In this document: piece after piece, positions 17,175-26,942 of the stretch
Layout of the letters: the number at the start of each line of letters is the position of its first letter
Numbering within the stretch: the first letter of the stretch is position 1
From: Saxibacter everestensis
Lineage (GTDB): Bacteria; Actinomycetota; Actinomycetes; Actinomycetales; Brevibacteriaceae
DNA: 64,000 nucleotides
Reading direction: 5' to 3'
NCBI RefSeq assembly: GCF_025787225.1
Contig: NZ_CP090958.1
Coordinates: forward strand, 1,207,856-1,271,855
Made by a program: the position numbers and the translations under genes
The notes under the pieces: model-generated
Seen by the model: the letters and a program-made list of their open reading frames with translations, nothing else
Told to the model about the DNA's origin: nothing
The model's database searches: none

Positions 17175-17214
17175 GATGTCGGAGCGCAGTGGTATCTGGT
17201 GAGGGGGTATCGAC

Positions 17215-17646
17215 ATGTTTCTCGGCACGCATCTTCAGCGTCTCGATGACAAAGGTCGAATGATCCTCCCTGCCAAGTACCGCGATGAACTCGAGCGGGG
17301 ACTGGTGCTTACTCGCGGGCAGGAACGGTGCCTCACGCTGTTCTCGGCCCGTGAATTCGAATCGGTTCACGAGCAGATGAGACAGGCTCCGATGACGTCG
17401 AAGGACGCGCGGGATTACCTGCGTCTCTTCCTGTCCGGGGCTTCAGCCGAAACGCCGGACAAGCAGGGGCGAATCACCGTTCCGCAAATCCTGCGACAGT
17501 ACGCCGGGCTTGGCAGAGATCTGGCGGTTGTCGGTTTGGGCAACCGCGCGGAGATCTGGGATGCCCCGACGTGGGAGAGCTACCTGGCTGCTACCGAGTC
17601 CGGCTTCGCCGAAAGGGAGGACGAGGTGATTCCAGGTGTGATCTAG
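17215..17646 (+). CDS. mraZ: Transcriptional regulator MraZ
   Basis: The product has 143 residues, full length, with two tandem AbrB/SpoVT-like half-domains: [23 protein letters not shown] at the N-terminus and [21 protein letters not shown] in the middle. The protein forms a ring and binds direct repeats upstream of its own gene. GAGGGGG precedes the ATG at 17215. It heads the dcw cluster and is separated from rsmH by 173 bases containing a duplicated 21-base element. Confidence 0.96.
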   Translation: MFLGTHLQRLDDKGRMILPAKYRDELERGLVLTRGQERCLTLFSAREFESVHEQMRQAPMTSKDARDYLRLFLSGASAETPDKQGRITVPQILRQYAGLGRDLAVVGLGNRAEIWDAPTWESYLAATESGFAEREDEVIPGVI

Positions 17647-17690
17647 CAGTACCTCGGTGGATTGAGATCTCCAGCCGTCATCGCTCGTTT

Positions 17691-17743
17691 TGACACACTT
17701 CCCCGGTGCCAAAACGCCGTCCTGACGCACTTCCCCGGTGCCA
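17691..17743 (+). repeat. Duplicated 21-base element between mraZ and rsmH
   Basis: Copies at 17691-17711 and 17723-17743 agree at 20 of 21 positions, with the shared core CACTTCCCCGGTGCCA, and are spaced 32 bases apart. They sit about 80-130 bases before the rsmH start in a non-coding gap. The arrangement suggests a binding site for a regulator or an internal promoter element; no known motif was recognised. Confidence 0.85.
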
Positions 17744-17819
17744 GGGCGAGATGTACGGAGGGAGATCTGGATTCATCGGACAAGAACAGACAACGAACGA
17801 CCCAGGTAAAGGCGAGAGT

Positions 17820-18806
17820 ATGGACCAGCAAGGCGAACGCCCGGCGTCGGACCGCCACGTTCCGGTACTGCTGGAACGCACGCTGGAGCTATTGGGGCCG
17901 GCCGTCGATGTCGACGAGCCGCGCTATGTGCTTGACGCGACGCTGGGCATGGCCGGTCACAGCGAGGCAATGCTCAACGCTTGGCCGACCGCACACCTGA
18001 TCGGGGTCGACCGCGATACCCAGGCGCTGAGACTTGCCAGGACCCGGCTCCAGCCATTCGCTGACCGGATGACGCTGGTGCACGGCGTGTACGACGAGAT
18101 CCCGGAGATACTCGACGATCTCGGCATCAGCTCCGTGCATGGCATGCTCTTCGACCTGGGAGTGTCCTCGCTGCAGCTCGACGAGGCCGACCGCGGGTTC
18201 GCCTATTCTTTCGACGCTCCGCTCGACATGCGAATGGACTCCCGGCAGGACGCCGACCAGCTGACTGCCGCGGACATCCTGAATACCTATTCGGTGGAGG
18301 AGCTGACCAGGATCCTGAGGACCTACGGCGAGGAACGATTCGCTGGCCGAATCGCTCGCGCCATCGTCGAGGAGCGGGTAAAAGCCCCGTTCACGACATC
18401 CGGCCGTCTGGTCGAACTACTTCGCAAGGCAATACCCGGCGCCAGTCAACGAACCGGGGGGCATCCGGCGAAACGCACGTTCCAGGCGCTCCGAATCGAG
18501 GTCAATCAGGAACTCAGCGTCCTGGAGACGGCGATTCCGGCGGCACTCGGCCGGTTGGCCGTGTCGGGGCGGATAGTCGTCCTGTCCTACCACTCGCTGG
18601 AAGACAGGATCGTGAAACAGGCGCTGACAGAACTCGCGACGTCGAGGACGCCGGTCGACCTGCCGGTTGAGCTTCCGGATCAACAGCCAACCATCCGGCT
18701 GCTGGTCCGCGGTTCAGAAAAAGCAAGTGAGCAAGAGAAAGAAACCAATCCGCGTGCGGCCTCGGTCAGGCTTCGCGCGGCGGAAAGAACAAGGGAGGCA
18801 GCATGA
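17820..18806 (+). CDS. rsmH: 16S rRNA (cytosine-1402-N4) methyltransferase RsmH
   Basis: The product has 328 residues from the ATG at 17820, preceded by AAAGGCGAG. A longer reading from 17706 would run through the non-coding repeat and is not supported. The N-terminal [13 protein letters not shown], the SAM-binding [10 protein letters not shown] and the motif [25 protein letters not shown] (in part) are family hallmarks. It methylates C1402 of 16S rRNA. It is the second gene of the dcw operon, and its stop overlaps the ftsL start (ATGA). Confidence 0.95.
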   Translation: MDQQGERPASDRHVPVLLERTLELLGPAVDVDEPRYVLDATLGMAGHSEAMLNAWPTAHLIGVDRDTQALRLARTRLQPFADRMTLVHGVYDEIPEILDDLGISSVHGMLFDLGVSSLQLDEADRGFAYSFDAPLDMRMDSRQDADQLTAADILNTYSVEELTRILRTYGEERFAGRIARAIVEERVKAPFTTSGRLVELLRKAIPGASQRTGGHPAKRTFQALRIEVNQELSVLETAIPAALGRLAVSGRIVVLSYHSLEDRIVKQALTELATSRTPVDLPVELPDQQPTIRLLVRGSEKASEQEKETNPRAASVRLRAAERTREAA

Positions 18807-19411
18807 GTCAGGCAACAGCCCGTGTCACAGCGCCCCGTCGGCGGCTCATCCCGCCTGCCGATACCGCGCCGCCAAGGCTACGACTTGTCGCGCCGCCGCT
18901 GCCGAAGCGCAGGCTGCCCTTCGTCCTGCTCTGCGTTGGTTCACTGACGCTCGGCCTGGTGGCAGTTCTACTGCTCAACATCGCGGTGTCGCACAACAGC
19001 TACCGGATCTCGGAGCTGACCAGCAGGCAGACCTCGCTCGCAGAACAGGAAGACGCTCTGACCGAGGACCTGTCGTACCGCTCAAGCCCGCAAAACCTGG
19101 CCAAGGCGGCGACGGATCTCGGCATGGTGGCAGACCCGAACCCGCTGTTCCTGCGGCTTTCCGATGGAAAGGTGATGGGTGAGGACGAACTGCCGCTCGG
19201 CGACAAGGCTGCTGGCGTGACGATCCCCGGGCCTGCGGCTAAGACCCGGGAGGCGAGCCGGCCAAACCTGAAGACCGGCAAGCCGCTGCCACAGATCGGC
19301 GAAAAGCCGCCCGTGGCAGAACCCAAGACCGAAGCAACTGAAGAGCTCCCCAACGGACAGGTCAGGGCGCCCAGCCAGAAAGCTCCTGATTCGAACCGGA
19401 ACGGCGAGTAG
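18803..19411 (+). CDS. ftsL: FtsL-like septum protein
   Basis: The product has 202 residues. A cytoplasmic Arg/Pro-rich N-terminus (1-37) is followed by one membrane segment (about 38-60, [20 protein letters not shown]). A short coiled region (about 65-90) comes next, then a Pro/Lys/Glu-rich tail of about 100 residues. Identification rests mostly on position between rsmH and ftsI and on topology, because FtsL sequence is poorly conserved. It should bridge FtsQ/DivIB-type and FtsI/FtsW proteins. The extracytoplasmic tail is longer than in the E. coli protein, as is usual in actinobacteria. Confidence 0.8.
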   Translation: MSQATARVTAPRRRLIPPADTAPPRLRLVAPPLPKRRLPFVLLCVGSLTLGLVAVLLLNIAVSHNSYRISELTSRQTSLAEQEDALTEDLSYRSSPQNLAKAATDLGMVADPNPLFLRLSDGKVMGEDELPLGDKAAGVTIPGPAAKTREASRPNLKTGKPLPQIGEKPPVAEPKTEATEELPNGQVRAPSQKAPDSNRNGE

Positions 19412-19413
19412 CC

Positions 19414-21258
19414 GTGGCGACGCAACGCCGAGACCCATCGACGAAGCGCCCGCAGCAATCGAGGAAGGGCAAGCCCGCGGCACGTGGCCCGCTGCCGGCG
19501 CCAGTACATCGGATCAAGGTAGGCCAGCCCAATAAGCGAATGCGCTGGGTGATCACCATGGTGATGATCGTCTTCCTGGTCTTCTGCGGCCGGCTGGTCC
19601 AGATCCAGGGCTTCGATCCTTCCAGCCTCGCGGCGGCGGCACTGCAGAAGCGGCTCAAGGTCGTGAAGCTCCCGGCCGAACGGGGTGAGATCCTGGCCGC
19701 CGATGGCACCACGCTGGCAACAACTGTGAAGCGGTACACCCTGGTCGCCGACCAGCTGAATGTCAGCCAGTACAAGGATGACGAGGGCAAGGTGCTCGGC
19801 GCGGAGGTCGCCGCCGAGCAGCTCGCTCCCTTGCTGGAAACCGACGCCGACCGGCTGCTTCCCATGCTGGACGGGAAGAAGCGCTGGAAGGTGATTGCCA
19901 AGGGTCTCAGCGCGGAAGCCTGGAACCGGATCGACGGGCTGGGCATTCCTGGGCTGACCTCGACCGAGACCCAGCAGCGCTCGTACCCCAACGGTGCAGT
20001 TGCCGGAAATGTGACTGGGTTCGTCGGCAGCGACGGCAGCGCGCTGGCCGGGCTGGAAAGCTCGATGAACAAGGAACTGACCGGCACCGACGGAAGCCGG
20101 CAGTATGAACGAGGCGTCGATGGGAGCATGATCCCGCTGGGCGAGAACAGCATCAAGACGCCGGTCAACGGCAAGAGCGTCGAGCTCACGATCGACTCCG
20201 CCATCCAGTGGTACGCCCAGCAGCAGATTGCTGCGCAGGTCAAGGAGGCGAAGGCCGAGTCGGGAACTGTTGTCGTGCTTGACGTGAAGACCGGTGAGAT
20301 TCTCGCCGCTGCGGAGGCGCCAACAGTCGACCCTAACGACCCCGGAGCCTCGGACGCCGACGATCGCGGCGCGAGGGTTTTCGGTGAGATCTATGAGCCC
20401 GGATCGACGGCGAAAGTCGTAACCGCGGCGGCCCTCCTCGAGGAGAACCTGGTCGAAAGCAGCACCCAGTTCGAGGTTCCCTATAAGTGGAAGGCCCCTA
20501 ACGGGGAAGAGTTCAGGGATTCCCACCCGCATGGAGTCGAGAAGCTCACCTTCGCCGGTATTATCGGCGAATCGTCCAATACCGGAACGCTGATCGCCGG
20601 CCAGAAGCTGACGAAGAAACAGCGGCACAACTACCTGACGAAGTTCGGATTCGGTCAGCCGACCGGCCTGAACTTTCCGGGAGCATCCTCCGGTCTGCTC
20701 GCCGGCCCGGACGACTGGGACGGTCGCACGCAGTACACGGTGATGTTCGGTCAGGGAGTCGCCGCAACCGCCTTGCAGTCGGCTTCGGTGTTTGCGACTA
20801 TCGGCAACGACGGTGTGCGACTGACGCCAAAACTGGTGAAGTCGTACATCGATCCGGACGGAACCCGGCATGATGCCGCGGCGCAGTCCGGTGAGCGAGT
20901 TGTCAGCGCTGACACAGCCCGGATGGTTACCCGGATGCTCGAGGGCGTGGTTAACGAGGGCACCGGTAAACTCGCTGCGGTCCCCGGTTACCGGGTGGCC
21001 GGCAAGACCGGAACCGCGCAGGCCCCGGCGGCCGAAGGAGGTGGCTATGACGGATATACGGCATCATTTATCGGAATGGCGCCGGCGGACAATCCGCAGA
21101 TCGTTGTGGCATCGACTCTGCAGCGCCCCCGCAACGGGCACTATGGTGGACCGGTCGCCGGACCTGTTTTCCAGAAGGTGATGTCGTATGCCTTGCAGGC
21201 ACGCGGAGTCCCGCCATCAGGCTCAGAAGTGAAGGAATTACCTCAGACGTGGAAATAG
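19414..21258 (+). CDS. ftsI: Septal peptidoglycan transpeptidase (penicillin-binding protein 3)
   Basis: The product has 614 residues from a GTG at 19414, two bases after the ftsL stop. One membrane anchor lies near residues 45-65, followed by the PBP dimer domain and a transpeptidase domain. The active-site Ser331 is in STAK, the SSN motif is at 387-389 and KTGT begins at 531. It cross-links peptidoglycan at the division septum with FtsW as glycosyltransferase partner. It overlaps murE by 10 bases. Confidence 0.95.
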   Translation: MATQRRDPSTKRPQQSRKGKPAARGPLPAPVHRIKVGQPNKRMRWVITMVMIVFLVFCGRLVQIQGFDPSSLAAAALQKRLKVVKLPAERGEILAADGTTLATTVKRYTLVADQLNVSQYKDDEGKVLGAEVAAEQLAPLLETDADRLLPMLDGKKRWKVIAKGLSAEAWNRIDGLGIPGLTSTETQQRSYPNGAVAGNVTGFVGSDGSALAGLESSMNKELTGTDGSRQYERGVDGSMIPLGENSIKTPVNGKSVELTIDSAIQWYAQQQIAAQVKEAKAESGTVVVLDVKTGEILAAAEAPTVDPNDPGASDADDRGARVFGEIYEPGSTAKVVTAAALLEENLVESSTQFEVPYKWKAPNGEEFRDSHPHGVEKLTFAGIIGESSNTGTLIAGQKLTKKQRHNYLTKFGFGQPTGLNFPGASSGLLAGPDDWDGRTQYTVMFGQGVAATALQSASVFATIGNDGVRLTPKLVKSYIDPDGTRHDAAAQSGERVVSADTARMVTRMLEGVVNEGTGKLAAVPGYRVAGKTGTAQAPAAEGGGYDGYTASFIGMAPADNPQIVVASTLQRPRNGHYGGPVAGPVFQKVMSYALQARGVPPSGSEVKELPQTWK

Positions 21259-22829
21259 AGGGCACAGCCCATCGGCACGGCGTCTCCGTGGCCGACCTTT
21301 TCAATTCCGTACGCGCTGCCGGTCTGCCGGCACGACGGGAGGGTGCGGCGGTCGACCCGGAGGTGACCGGCGCGACCCTTGATTCGCGCAGGGTAAGCGA
21401 CGGAGACCTGTACGCCGCGCTGCCCGGTTTCAATCTGCACGGCGCCGGATTCACCCGGCAGGCGGTGGAGGCCGGAGCGGCCTGCGTGCTGACCGATGAC
21501 GCTGGTGTTGCGCTGATCGACCCCGCGCTGTTCAGTCGTGTTCCGGTCATCGTCGTTCCCGAGCCGCGGGCAATCCTCGGCCAGCTCAGTGCCGCCATCT
21601 TCCAGACGGAGCAGCACTCGCCCATCCTCTTCGGGGTCACCGGCACGAACGGCAAGACAACGACCACGTTCATTCTGGATGCCTTGCTGCGAGAGATCGG
21701 CTACCGTACCGGGATGATCGGCACTATCGAGACGCGGATCGCAGATCGGGTGGTGCCCAGTATCCGCACCACACCCGAATCGCCCGACTTCCATTCGCTG
21801 CTGGCCCAGATGTACCACGAGCGCGTCACGGCCTGCAGCATGGAGGTGTCATCGCATGCCTTGAGTCTGCACCGGGTGGACGGCGCCAGGTTCGAGATCG
21901 CTGGTTTCACCAACCTGAGCCAGGATCATCTCGATTTCCATCCGACCATGGACGACTACTTCGACGCCAAGGCGAGCCTCTTCACCGAATCGCGGGCACA
22001 CAAGGGAGTTGTCGTGATCGATGACGAATGGGGCCGGAGACTGGCCGCCGAAGCCGAAATCCCGGTGACCACGCTGTTGTCGCGGCCGCCGGCACCGCCA
22101 GAGGACCCGGATTACTGGATCGAACCAGCCGCAGATGATCCTTCCCGATTCACCCTGCACGGCCGGAAAGGAACCCACCTTGCGGCACACTCGCCGCTGC
22201 CCGGCGGATTCAACCGGACCAACACGGCGCTGGCGATTCTGATGCTGCATAGCGCCGGAGTCAGCACGGAGACGCTGAGTCATATCGTGAATGTCTTTCG
22301 CGCCGTTGTGCCGGGCCGGATGGAACTGGTCAACCCGGAACACCCCCGAGCCATCGTCGACTACTCCCATACGCCGGAATCGGTTGGCCTGGCTTTGGCC
22401 GCGCTCAGCGACGACGCCGCGGGCGAGACGGCCGGCCCGCTGGTCGTCGTCCTCGGTGCCGGGGGAGACCGGGACAAGGGCAAACGGCCGTTGATGGGAC
22501 GTCGCGCCACGCTCGGCGCAGATGTGGTGATCGTCACTGACGACAATCCGCGTTCGGAAGATCCGGCACAAATTCGCACCGAAGTTTTGCGCGGCGCCCG
22601 CGGCGTTCACGACGGGGCCAGGGCCAGCAAAATTCTTGAGGTCGGCGACCGGACGGAGGCCATTTCCGCAGGTCTGCGCGCTGCTGGCCGGGACGGAACC
22701 TTGCTGGTGGCAGGGAAGGGACACGAGCAGGGTCAGGAGGTCGCAGGAGTGGTTTCACCCTTCGACGATCGAGAGCAGATCCGTCTGGCGCTAGCGCGGC
22801 TTCGACACGACGACAGCTCGAGCCGGTAA
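21249..22829 (+). CDS. murE: UDP-MurNAc-tripeptide synthetase
   Basis: The product has 526 residues from a GTG at 21249 inside the end of ftsI. The Mur ligase P-loop GTNGKTTTT starts at residue 132, and the three-domain layout is intact. The specificity motif DNPR at residues 432-435 is the version found in enzymes that add meso-diaminopimelate rather than L-lysine. It adds the third residue to UDP-MurNAc-L-Ala-D-Glu in the cytoplasm. The product goes to MurF, encoded next. Confidence 0.95.
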   Translation: MEIEGTAHRHGVSVADLFNSVRAAGLPARREGAAVDPEVTGATLDSRRVSDGDLYAALPGFNLHGAGFTRQAVEAGAACVLTDDAGVALIDPALFSRVPVIVVPEPRAILGQLSAAIFQTEQHSPILFGVTGTNGKTTTTFILDALLREIGYRTGMIGTIETRIADRVVPSIRTTPESPDFHSLLAQMYHERVTACSMEVSSHALSLHRVDGARFEIAGFTNLSQDHLDFHPTMDDYFDAKASLFTESRAHKGVVVIDDEWGRRLAAEAEIPVTTLLSRPPAPPEDPDYWIEPAADDPSRFTLHGRKGTHLAAHSPLPGGFNRTNTALAILMLHSAGVSTETLSHIVNVFRAVVPGRMELVNPEHPRAIVDYSHTPESVGLALAALSDDAAGETAGPLVVVLGAGGDRDKGKRPLMGRRATLGADVVIVTDDNPRSEDPAQIRTEVLRGARGVHDGARASKILEVGDRTEAISAGLRAAGRDGTLLVAGKGHEQGQEVAGVVSPFDDREQIRLALARLRHDDSSSR

Positions 22830-22843
22830 AGTTCGACTCTGTC

Positions 22844-24346
22844 ATGAAGGAATTTTCTTATAAGCAGATAGCCGCCGCAGTCGGCGGCGAAATCGTAGGC
22901 GCCGATCCCGAGCTACGCACGGCGGGCCCGGTCGTCACCGACTCTCGCGATGTCAGCCCTGGCGCGGTGTACGTTGCCCGCAGGGGCGAATCGCTCGATG
23001 GGCTGGATTTTGCAGCCTCCGCGGTCCAGGAAGGAGCCGCGCTCGTCATCGGCGAGGAAGTGGTCCACGTCGACGGCGTGCCGTTGCCGTCGATCGTGGT
23101 TGAAGACGCGACGGTTGCGCTGGGGCTGCTTGCCCACGCCAACGTCACCGCGCTTCGTGCCAAGGCACCAACCGGGTCGGACGCAGGGCAGCCTGCCGGC
23201 GCGGCAGCAGTGGACCACGGAGGACTCAAGGTGGTCGCCATCACCGGTTCGGCCGGTAAGACGACGACCAAGGATCTGCTCGCGGATTTCCTGGTGTCGC
23301 TGGGACAGACTGTCTGGCCACCCAATTCTTTCAACAACGAGGTAGGGGTCCCGCTCACCGCATTGCGGGCGGACGAGGACACTCGGTTCCTGGTGCTCGA
23401 AATGGGCGCCCGCGAGCCCGGAAACCTGAGCTACCTGACCAGCTTGGTCCGGCCGGACATTGCGGTGGAGCTCAATGTGGGCTCGGCGCACAGCGGCATC
23501 TTCGGCAGCGTTGAGGCAACCGCCAAAGCCAAAGCCGAGCTTGTCCAGTCACTGGACAGCGACGGAATAGCGGTGCTGAACCTTGACGACGACCGGGTGG
23601 CCAACATGGCCTCGAAGGTTGCTGACGGGGTAGGAATCGTCTGGTTCTCGCTCAGTGGCCGTCAGCATTCCACCCAGCCGACCGTCTGGGCCGAAGATGT
23701 GACGAGTGACGCCACCGGACGGACATCGTTCCTGCTGTGCCTTCCCGATGGACAGACGGCTCAGATCCAGCTTGCCCTGCTCGGCGAGCATCACGTGGCC
23801 AATGCGCTTGCTGCCGCCGCCGCCGCGTGGCGGATGGGTGTCTCGCTGACAACGATCAGCACTGTGCTGGCAACGTCCGGCGCGGCAAGCCGCTGGCGGA
23901 TGGAACTCGTCGACTCACCGTCGGGCGTCACCGTGCTCAACGACGCCTACAACGCCAACCCGGATTCGATGCGGTCAGCTTTGAAGACGCTGGCAACCAT
24001 GGGCCGCGGCGACGCGCAGAACCCGCCGCGGCGAACCTGGGCGGTGCTCGGTGAGATGCTCGAACTGGGCGAATCCTCGGTCGAGGAGCACGATTCGATC
24101 GGGCGCCTGGTCGTCCGGCTCAATATCTCCCGCCTGCTGGCGGTAGGCGAAGGAGCGCGGCCGATCTACCAGGCGGCGAATCTCGAGGGTTCGTGGGGCG
24201 AGGAAGCTGCCTGGGTGCCGGATGTCGCCGCTGCCCGCGCCTTTCTCAACGAGTCACTGAGCCCCGGCGACCTTGTGCTGTTCAAGTCTTCGCGGGATGC
24301 CGGCCTGCGCTACCTCGGTGACGATGTCGCGGGAGTCACCCAGTGA
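22844..24346 (+). CDS. murF: UDP-MurNAc-tripeptide--D-Ala-D-Ala ligase
   Basis: The product has 500 residues. An N-terminal substrate domain leads to the P-loop [12 protein letters not shown] near residue 133, then the central ATPase and C-terminal Rossmann-like domains ([10 protein letters not shown]). It adds the D-Ala-D-Ala dipeptide to complete the UDP-MurNAc-pentapeptide. It starts 14 bases after murE with a weak ribosome site, and its stop overlaps mraY (GTGA). Confidence 0.95.
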   Translation: MKEFSYKQIAAAVGGEIVGADPELRTAGPVVTDSRDVSPGAVYVARRGESLDGLDFAASAVQEGAALVIGEEVVHVDGVPLPSIVVEDATVALGLLAHANVTALRAKAPTGSDAGQPAGAAAVDHGGLKVVAITGSAGKTTTKDLLADFLVSLGQTVWPPNSFNNEVGVPLTALRADEDTRFLVLEMGAREPGNLSYLTSLVRPDIAVELNVGSAHSGIFGSVEATAKAKAELVQSLDSDGIAVLNLDDDRVANMASKVADGVGIVWFSLSGRQHSTQPTVWAEDVTSDATGRTSFLLCLPDGQTAQIQLALLGEHHVANALAAAAAAWRMGVSLTTISTVLATSGAASRWRMELVDSPSGVTVLNDAYNANPDSMRSALKTLATMGRGDAQNPPRRTWAVLGEMLELGESSVEEHDSIGRLVVRLNISRLLAVGEGARPIYQAANLEGSWGEEAAWVPDVAAARAFLNESLSPGDLVLFKSSRDAGLRYLGDDVAGVTQ

Positions 24347-25428
24347 TCGCAGTTCTGATTTCGGCGCTGCTCGGGTTGCTGCTTTCGTTCCTCGGTACGC
24401 CGCTCTACATCCGTTTCCTGGTCAAGAAGGGCTACGGACAGTTCATCCGGGACGACGGCCCGACCTCGCACCACACAAAACGCGGCACGCCGACTATGGG
24501 CGGCGTGGTGATCATTTCCGCCACCCTGCTGTCGTATTTCATCGCTCACCTTGCCACGCTGACGCCGCTTACAGTGTCCGGACTCCTGGTGCTGTTCCTG
24601 ATGACCGGCCTCGGCGTCGTTGGTTTCGTCGATGACTTCATCAAGATCAGCAAACAGCGCAGCCTTGGGCTGCGCACTGTTCCCAAGCTGATCGGCCAGG
24701 GGCTGGTCGGCATCACATTTGCGTTGCTCGCGCTGCAGTTCCCGAACCACCAGAACCGGCTGCCCGCGTCGACCAGGATCTCGTTCATCAGGGATACCAA
24801 CATCGACCTGGCGTTCGCCGGCGTCGTGGTGGGAATGATCTTGTTCGTCATCTGGGCAAACATCATCGTCACCGCGGTGAGCAACGGCGTGAACCTCACG
24901 GATGGCCTCGACGGACTGGCCACGGGGGCCTCCGTCATGGTGCTCGGCGCCTACGTGCTGATCGGGACCTGGCAGTCGAACCAGTCATGTCAGCTGATCA
25001 GCCAGGCGGGCAAGGGCTGCTACGAGGTACGCGATCCCCGCGACCTGGCGATCGTCGCCGCCGGCATGATGGGCGCCGCATTCGGCTTCCTCTGGTGGAA
25101 CACGTCACCGGCAAAGATTTTCATGGGCGACACCGGTTCACTTGCCTTCGGCGGCGCGATGGCGGGACTCGCCATCCTGAGCCGCACCGAGATCCTTTTG
25201 ATCGTGCTCGGCGGGCTCTTCGTAATCATCACCCTCTCGGTGATCATCCAGGTGGGTTCGTTCAAACTGACCGGTAAACGCGTTTTCCGGATGGCGCCGC
25301 TGCAGCACCACTTCGAGCTCAAGGGCTGGGCCGAGGTGACGATCGTGGTGCGCTTCTGGATTATTGCCGGGCTATTCGTCGCGGCCGGACTTGGCATGTT
25401 CTATGCCGAATGGGTTGTCGGCCTGTGA
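24343..25428 (+). CDS. mraY: Phospho-MurNAc-pentapeptide transferase
   Basis: The product has 361 residues with ten predicted membrane segments. Family motifs are intact: [18 protein letters not shown] near residue 35, [12 protein letters not shown] near 185 and MGDTGS near 261, plus LQHHFEL near the C-terminus. It transfers phospho-MurNAc-pentapeptide to undecaprenyl phosphate, making lipid I. The GTG start and the stop both overlap their neighbours by four bases. Confidence 0.96.
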   Translation: MIAVLISALLGLLLSFLGTPLYIRFLVKKGYGQFIRDDGPTSHHTKRGTPTMGGVVIISATLLSYFIAHLATLTPLTVSGLLVLFLMTGLGVVGFVDDFIKISKQRSLGLRTVPKLIGQGLVGITFALLALQFPNHQNRLPASTRISFIRDTNIDLAFAGVVVGMILFVIWANIIVTAVSNGVNLTDGLDGLATGASVMVLGAYVLIGTWQSNQSCQLISQAGKGCYEVRDPRDLAIVAAGMMGAAFGFLWWNTSPAKIFMGDTGSLAFGGAMAGLAILSRTEILLIVLGGLFVIITLSVIIQVGSFKLTGKRVFRMAPLQHHFELKGWAEVTIVVRFWIIAGLFVAAGLGMFYAEWVVGL

Positions 25429-26942
25429 CCGAATCGCCCCGGCTGGCTCGGATCAACGGTAAAACAGGCGGCCTCGATGGCCTGAACATTGTTGTCACCG
25501 GGCTAGGCGTCTCCGGTTTCCCTGCCGCGGTGCATCTGGCCGAACGCGGCGCCTCGGTGATCGTCGTTGACTCGTCCAGCGCGGAGAAGTTCGAGGACAA
25601 GATCAATATCCTCAGCGTCTTCGACGCCGAAGTCCGACTTGGACCCGACGCTGTGCTGGAACTGCCGCGCTTCGCGGACGCGCTGCCGGACCTGGTAATC
25701 ACCTCGCCCGGCTGGCGCCCGGATCAGCCGTTGCTGGCCCAGGCAGCGGCGAATGCGGTGCCGATCTGGGGCGAGGTCGAACTGGCCTGGCGACTTCGCG
25801 GCGATAATCCGGCGCCGTGGCTCGTGGTGACCGGTACCAACGGGAAGACAACCGTCACCTCAATGCTTGAGTCGATGCTGCAGGCGGCGGGACTCCGCGC
25901 CCTGGCGGCCGGAAATATCGGCACCCCGCTGGTCGAAGCAGTGCTGGACGACAGCTACGAGGTTCTCGCGGTCGAACTGTCCAGCTTCCAACTGCACTGG
26001 ATCCATTCGATGTCGGCCCATTCCGCCGTTGTGCTCAATATCGCCGACGACCATGCCGACTGGCATGGCTCTGTGGACGCCTACGTCGCCGATAAGGCCA
26101 GGATCTACCAGCGGGTTCAGAAAGCGGGCATCTACAACGAGGACGACCCGCGTACCCGGAAAATGCTCGAGGAAGCCGATGTGGTTGAAGGAGCGCGGGC
26201 CATCGGCGTCACGCTCGCGATCCCGGCGCCATCGCAGCTCGGCCTGGTCGAGGATGTGCTCTGTGACCGTGCCTTCATCGCCGAACGGAGAACATCGGCC
26301 GCTGAGCTTGGAAACGTGAGCGACGTCGCGCACGCCTCAGGGCTGCCGGATGACGCCGAGGTTCCGGCCCACCAGATTTTCAATGCGCTGGCCGCGGCCG
26401 CGCTTGCCCGGAGTTTCGGGGTGCCAGGCGGGGCGATCAGGGACGGCCTGCGAAGCTTCACCCCCGGTGACCACCGGATCCAGACAGTGGCCGAGGCCGA
26501 CGGCGTCCGCTGGGTCAACGACTCCAAGGCAACCAATCCGCATGCGGCGCTGGCCTCGCTCGGCTCGTTGCGCAATATCGTCTGGATAGCCGGTGGCCTG
26601 GCCAAAGGCGCGAAGTATGACGACCTGGTCGGCCAGGTCGCTGACAGGTTGAAGGCCGTCGTTCTGATCGGCGTCGATACCGATCCGCTCAGCGAGGCGC
26701 TTTCGCGACACGCGCCGGATGTACCGCTCGTCGTGGTTCCGCACGATGAGACTGGTACGAAGAACGCCACCAAGCGAGGGGAGAACGTGATGGCCGACGC
26801 AGTCCGGGCAGCCGCGCAGCTGTCCCAGTCCGGTGACACAGTCATCCTCGCTCCCGCCGCGGCCTCGATGGATCAGTTCGATTCCTACGCCACGCGCGGG
26901 GATCTTTTCCGCGACTATGCCCGCCGGCACGCGGAGCAGTAA
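25425..26942 (+). CDS. murD: UDP-MurNAc-L-alanine--D-glutamate ligase
   Basis: The product has 505 residues from the GTG at 25425, chosen because it overlaps the mraY stop (GTGA) like its neighbours; an ATG at 25410 is possible. The P-loop GTNGKTTV lies near residue 140 and the three Mur ligase domains are complete. It adds D-Glu to UDP-MurNAc-L-Ala. The stop overlaps the ftsW ATG by one base (TAATG). Confidence 0.94.
   Translation: MTESPRLARINGKTGGLDGLNIVVTGLGVSGFPAAVHLAERGASVIVVDSSSAEKFEDKINILSVFDAEVRLGPDAVLELPRFADALPDLVITSPGWRPDQPLLAQAAANAVPIWGEVELAWRLRGDNPAPWLVVTGTNGKTTVTSMLESMLQAAGLRALAAGNIGTPLVEAVLDDSYEVLAVELSSFQLHWIHSMSAHSAVVLNIADDHADWHGSVDAYVADKARIYQRVQKAGIYNEDDPRTRKMLEEADVVEGARAIGVTLAIPAPSQLGLVEDVLCDRAFIAERRTSAAELGNVSDVAHASGLPDDAEVPAHQIFNALAAAALARSFGVPGGAIRDGLRSFTPGDHRIQTVAEADGVRWVNDSKATNPHAALASLGSLRNIVWIAGGLAKGAKYDDLVGQVADRLKAVVLIGVDTDPLSEALSRHAPDVPLVVVPHDETGTKNATKRGENVMADAVRAAAQLSQSGDTVILAPAAASMDQFDSYATRGDLFRDYARRHAEQ

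Larger units (their letters stand above)
16784..17214. other. Divergent regulatory region between moxR operon and mraZ
   Basis: These 431 bases hold no credible gene. GTGGAG or GTGGGG boxes are seen on the minus strand at 16927-16932, 16939-16944, 16949-16954 and 17074-17079, and on the plus strand at 17006-17011, 17149-17154, 17159-17164 and 17169-17174. The last three are the probable MraZ boxes. Promoters for both transcription units must lie here, but I could not place -10/-35 pairs with confidence. Confidence 0.7.

Noticed and set aside
17706-17819. Longer RsmH start
   Set aside because: The extension runs through the duplicated 21-base element and lacks homology; ATG 17820 has a ribosome site.
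19000-20871. 623-codon open frame on the minus strand across ftsL and ftsI
   Set aside because: It is antisense to two well-supported essential genes, shows no family motifs and reflects high G+C third positions.
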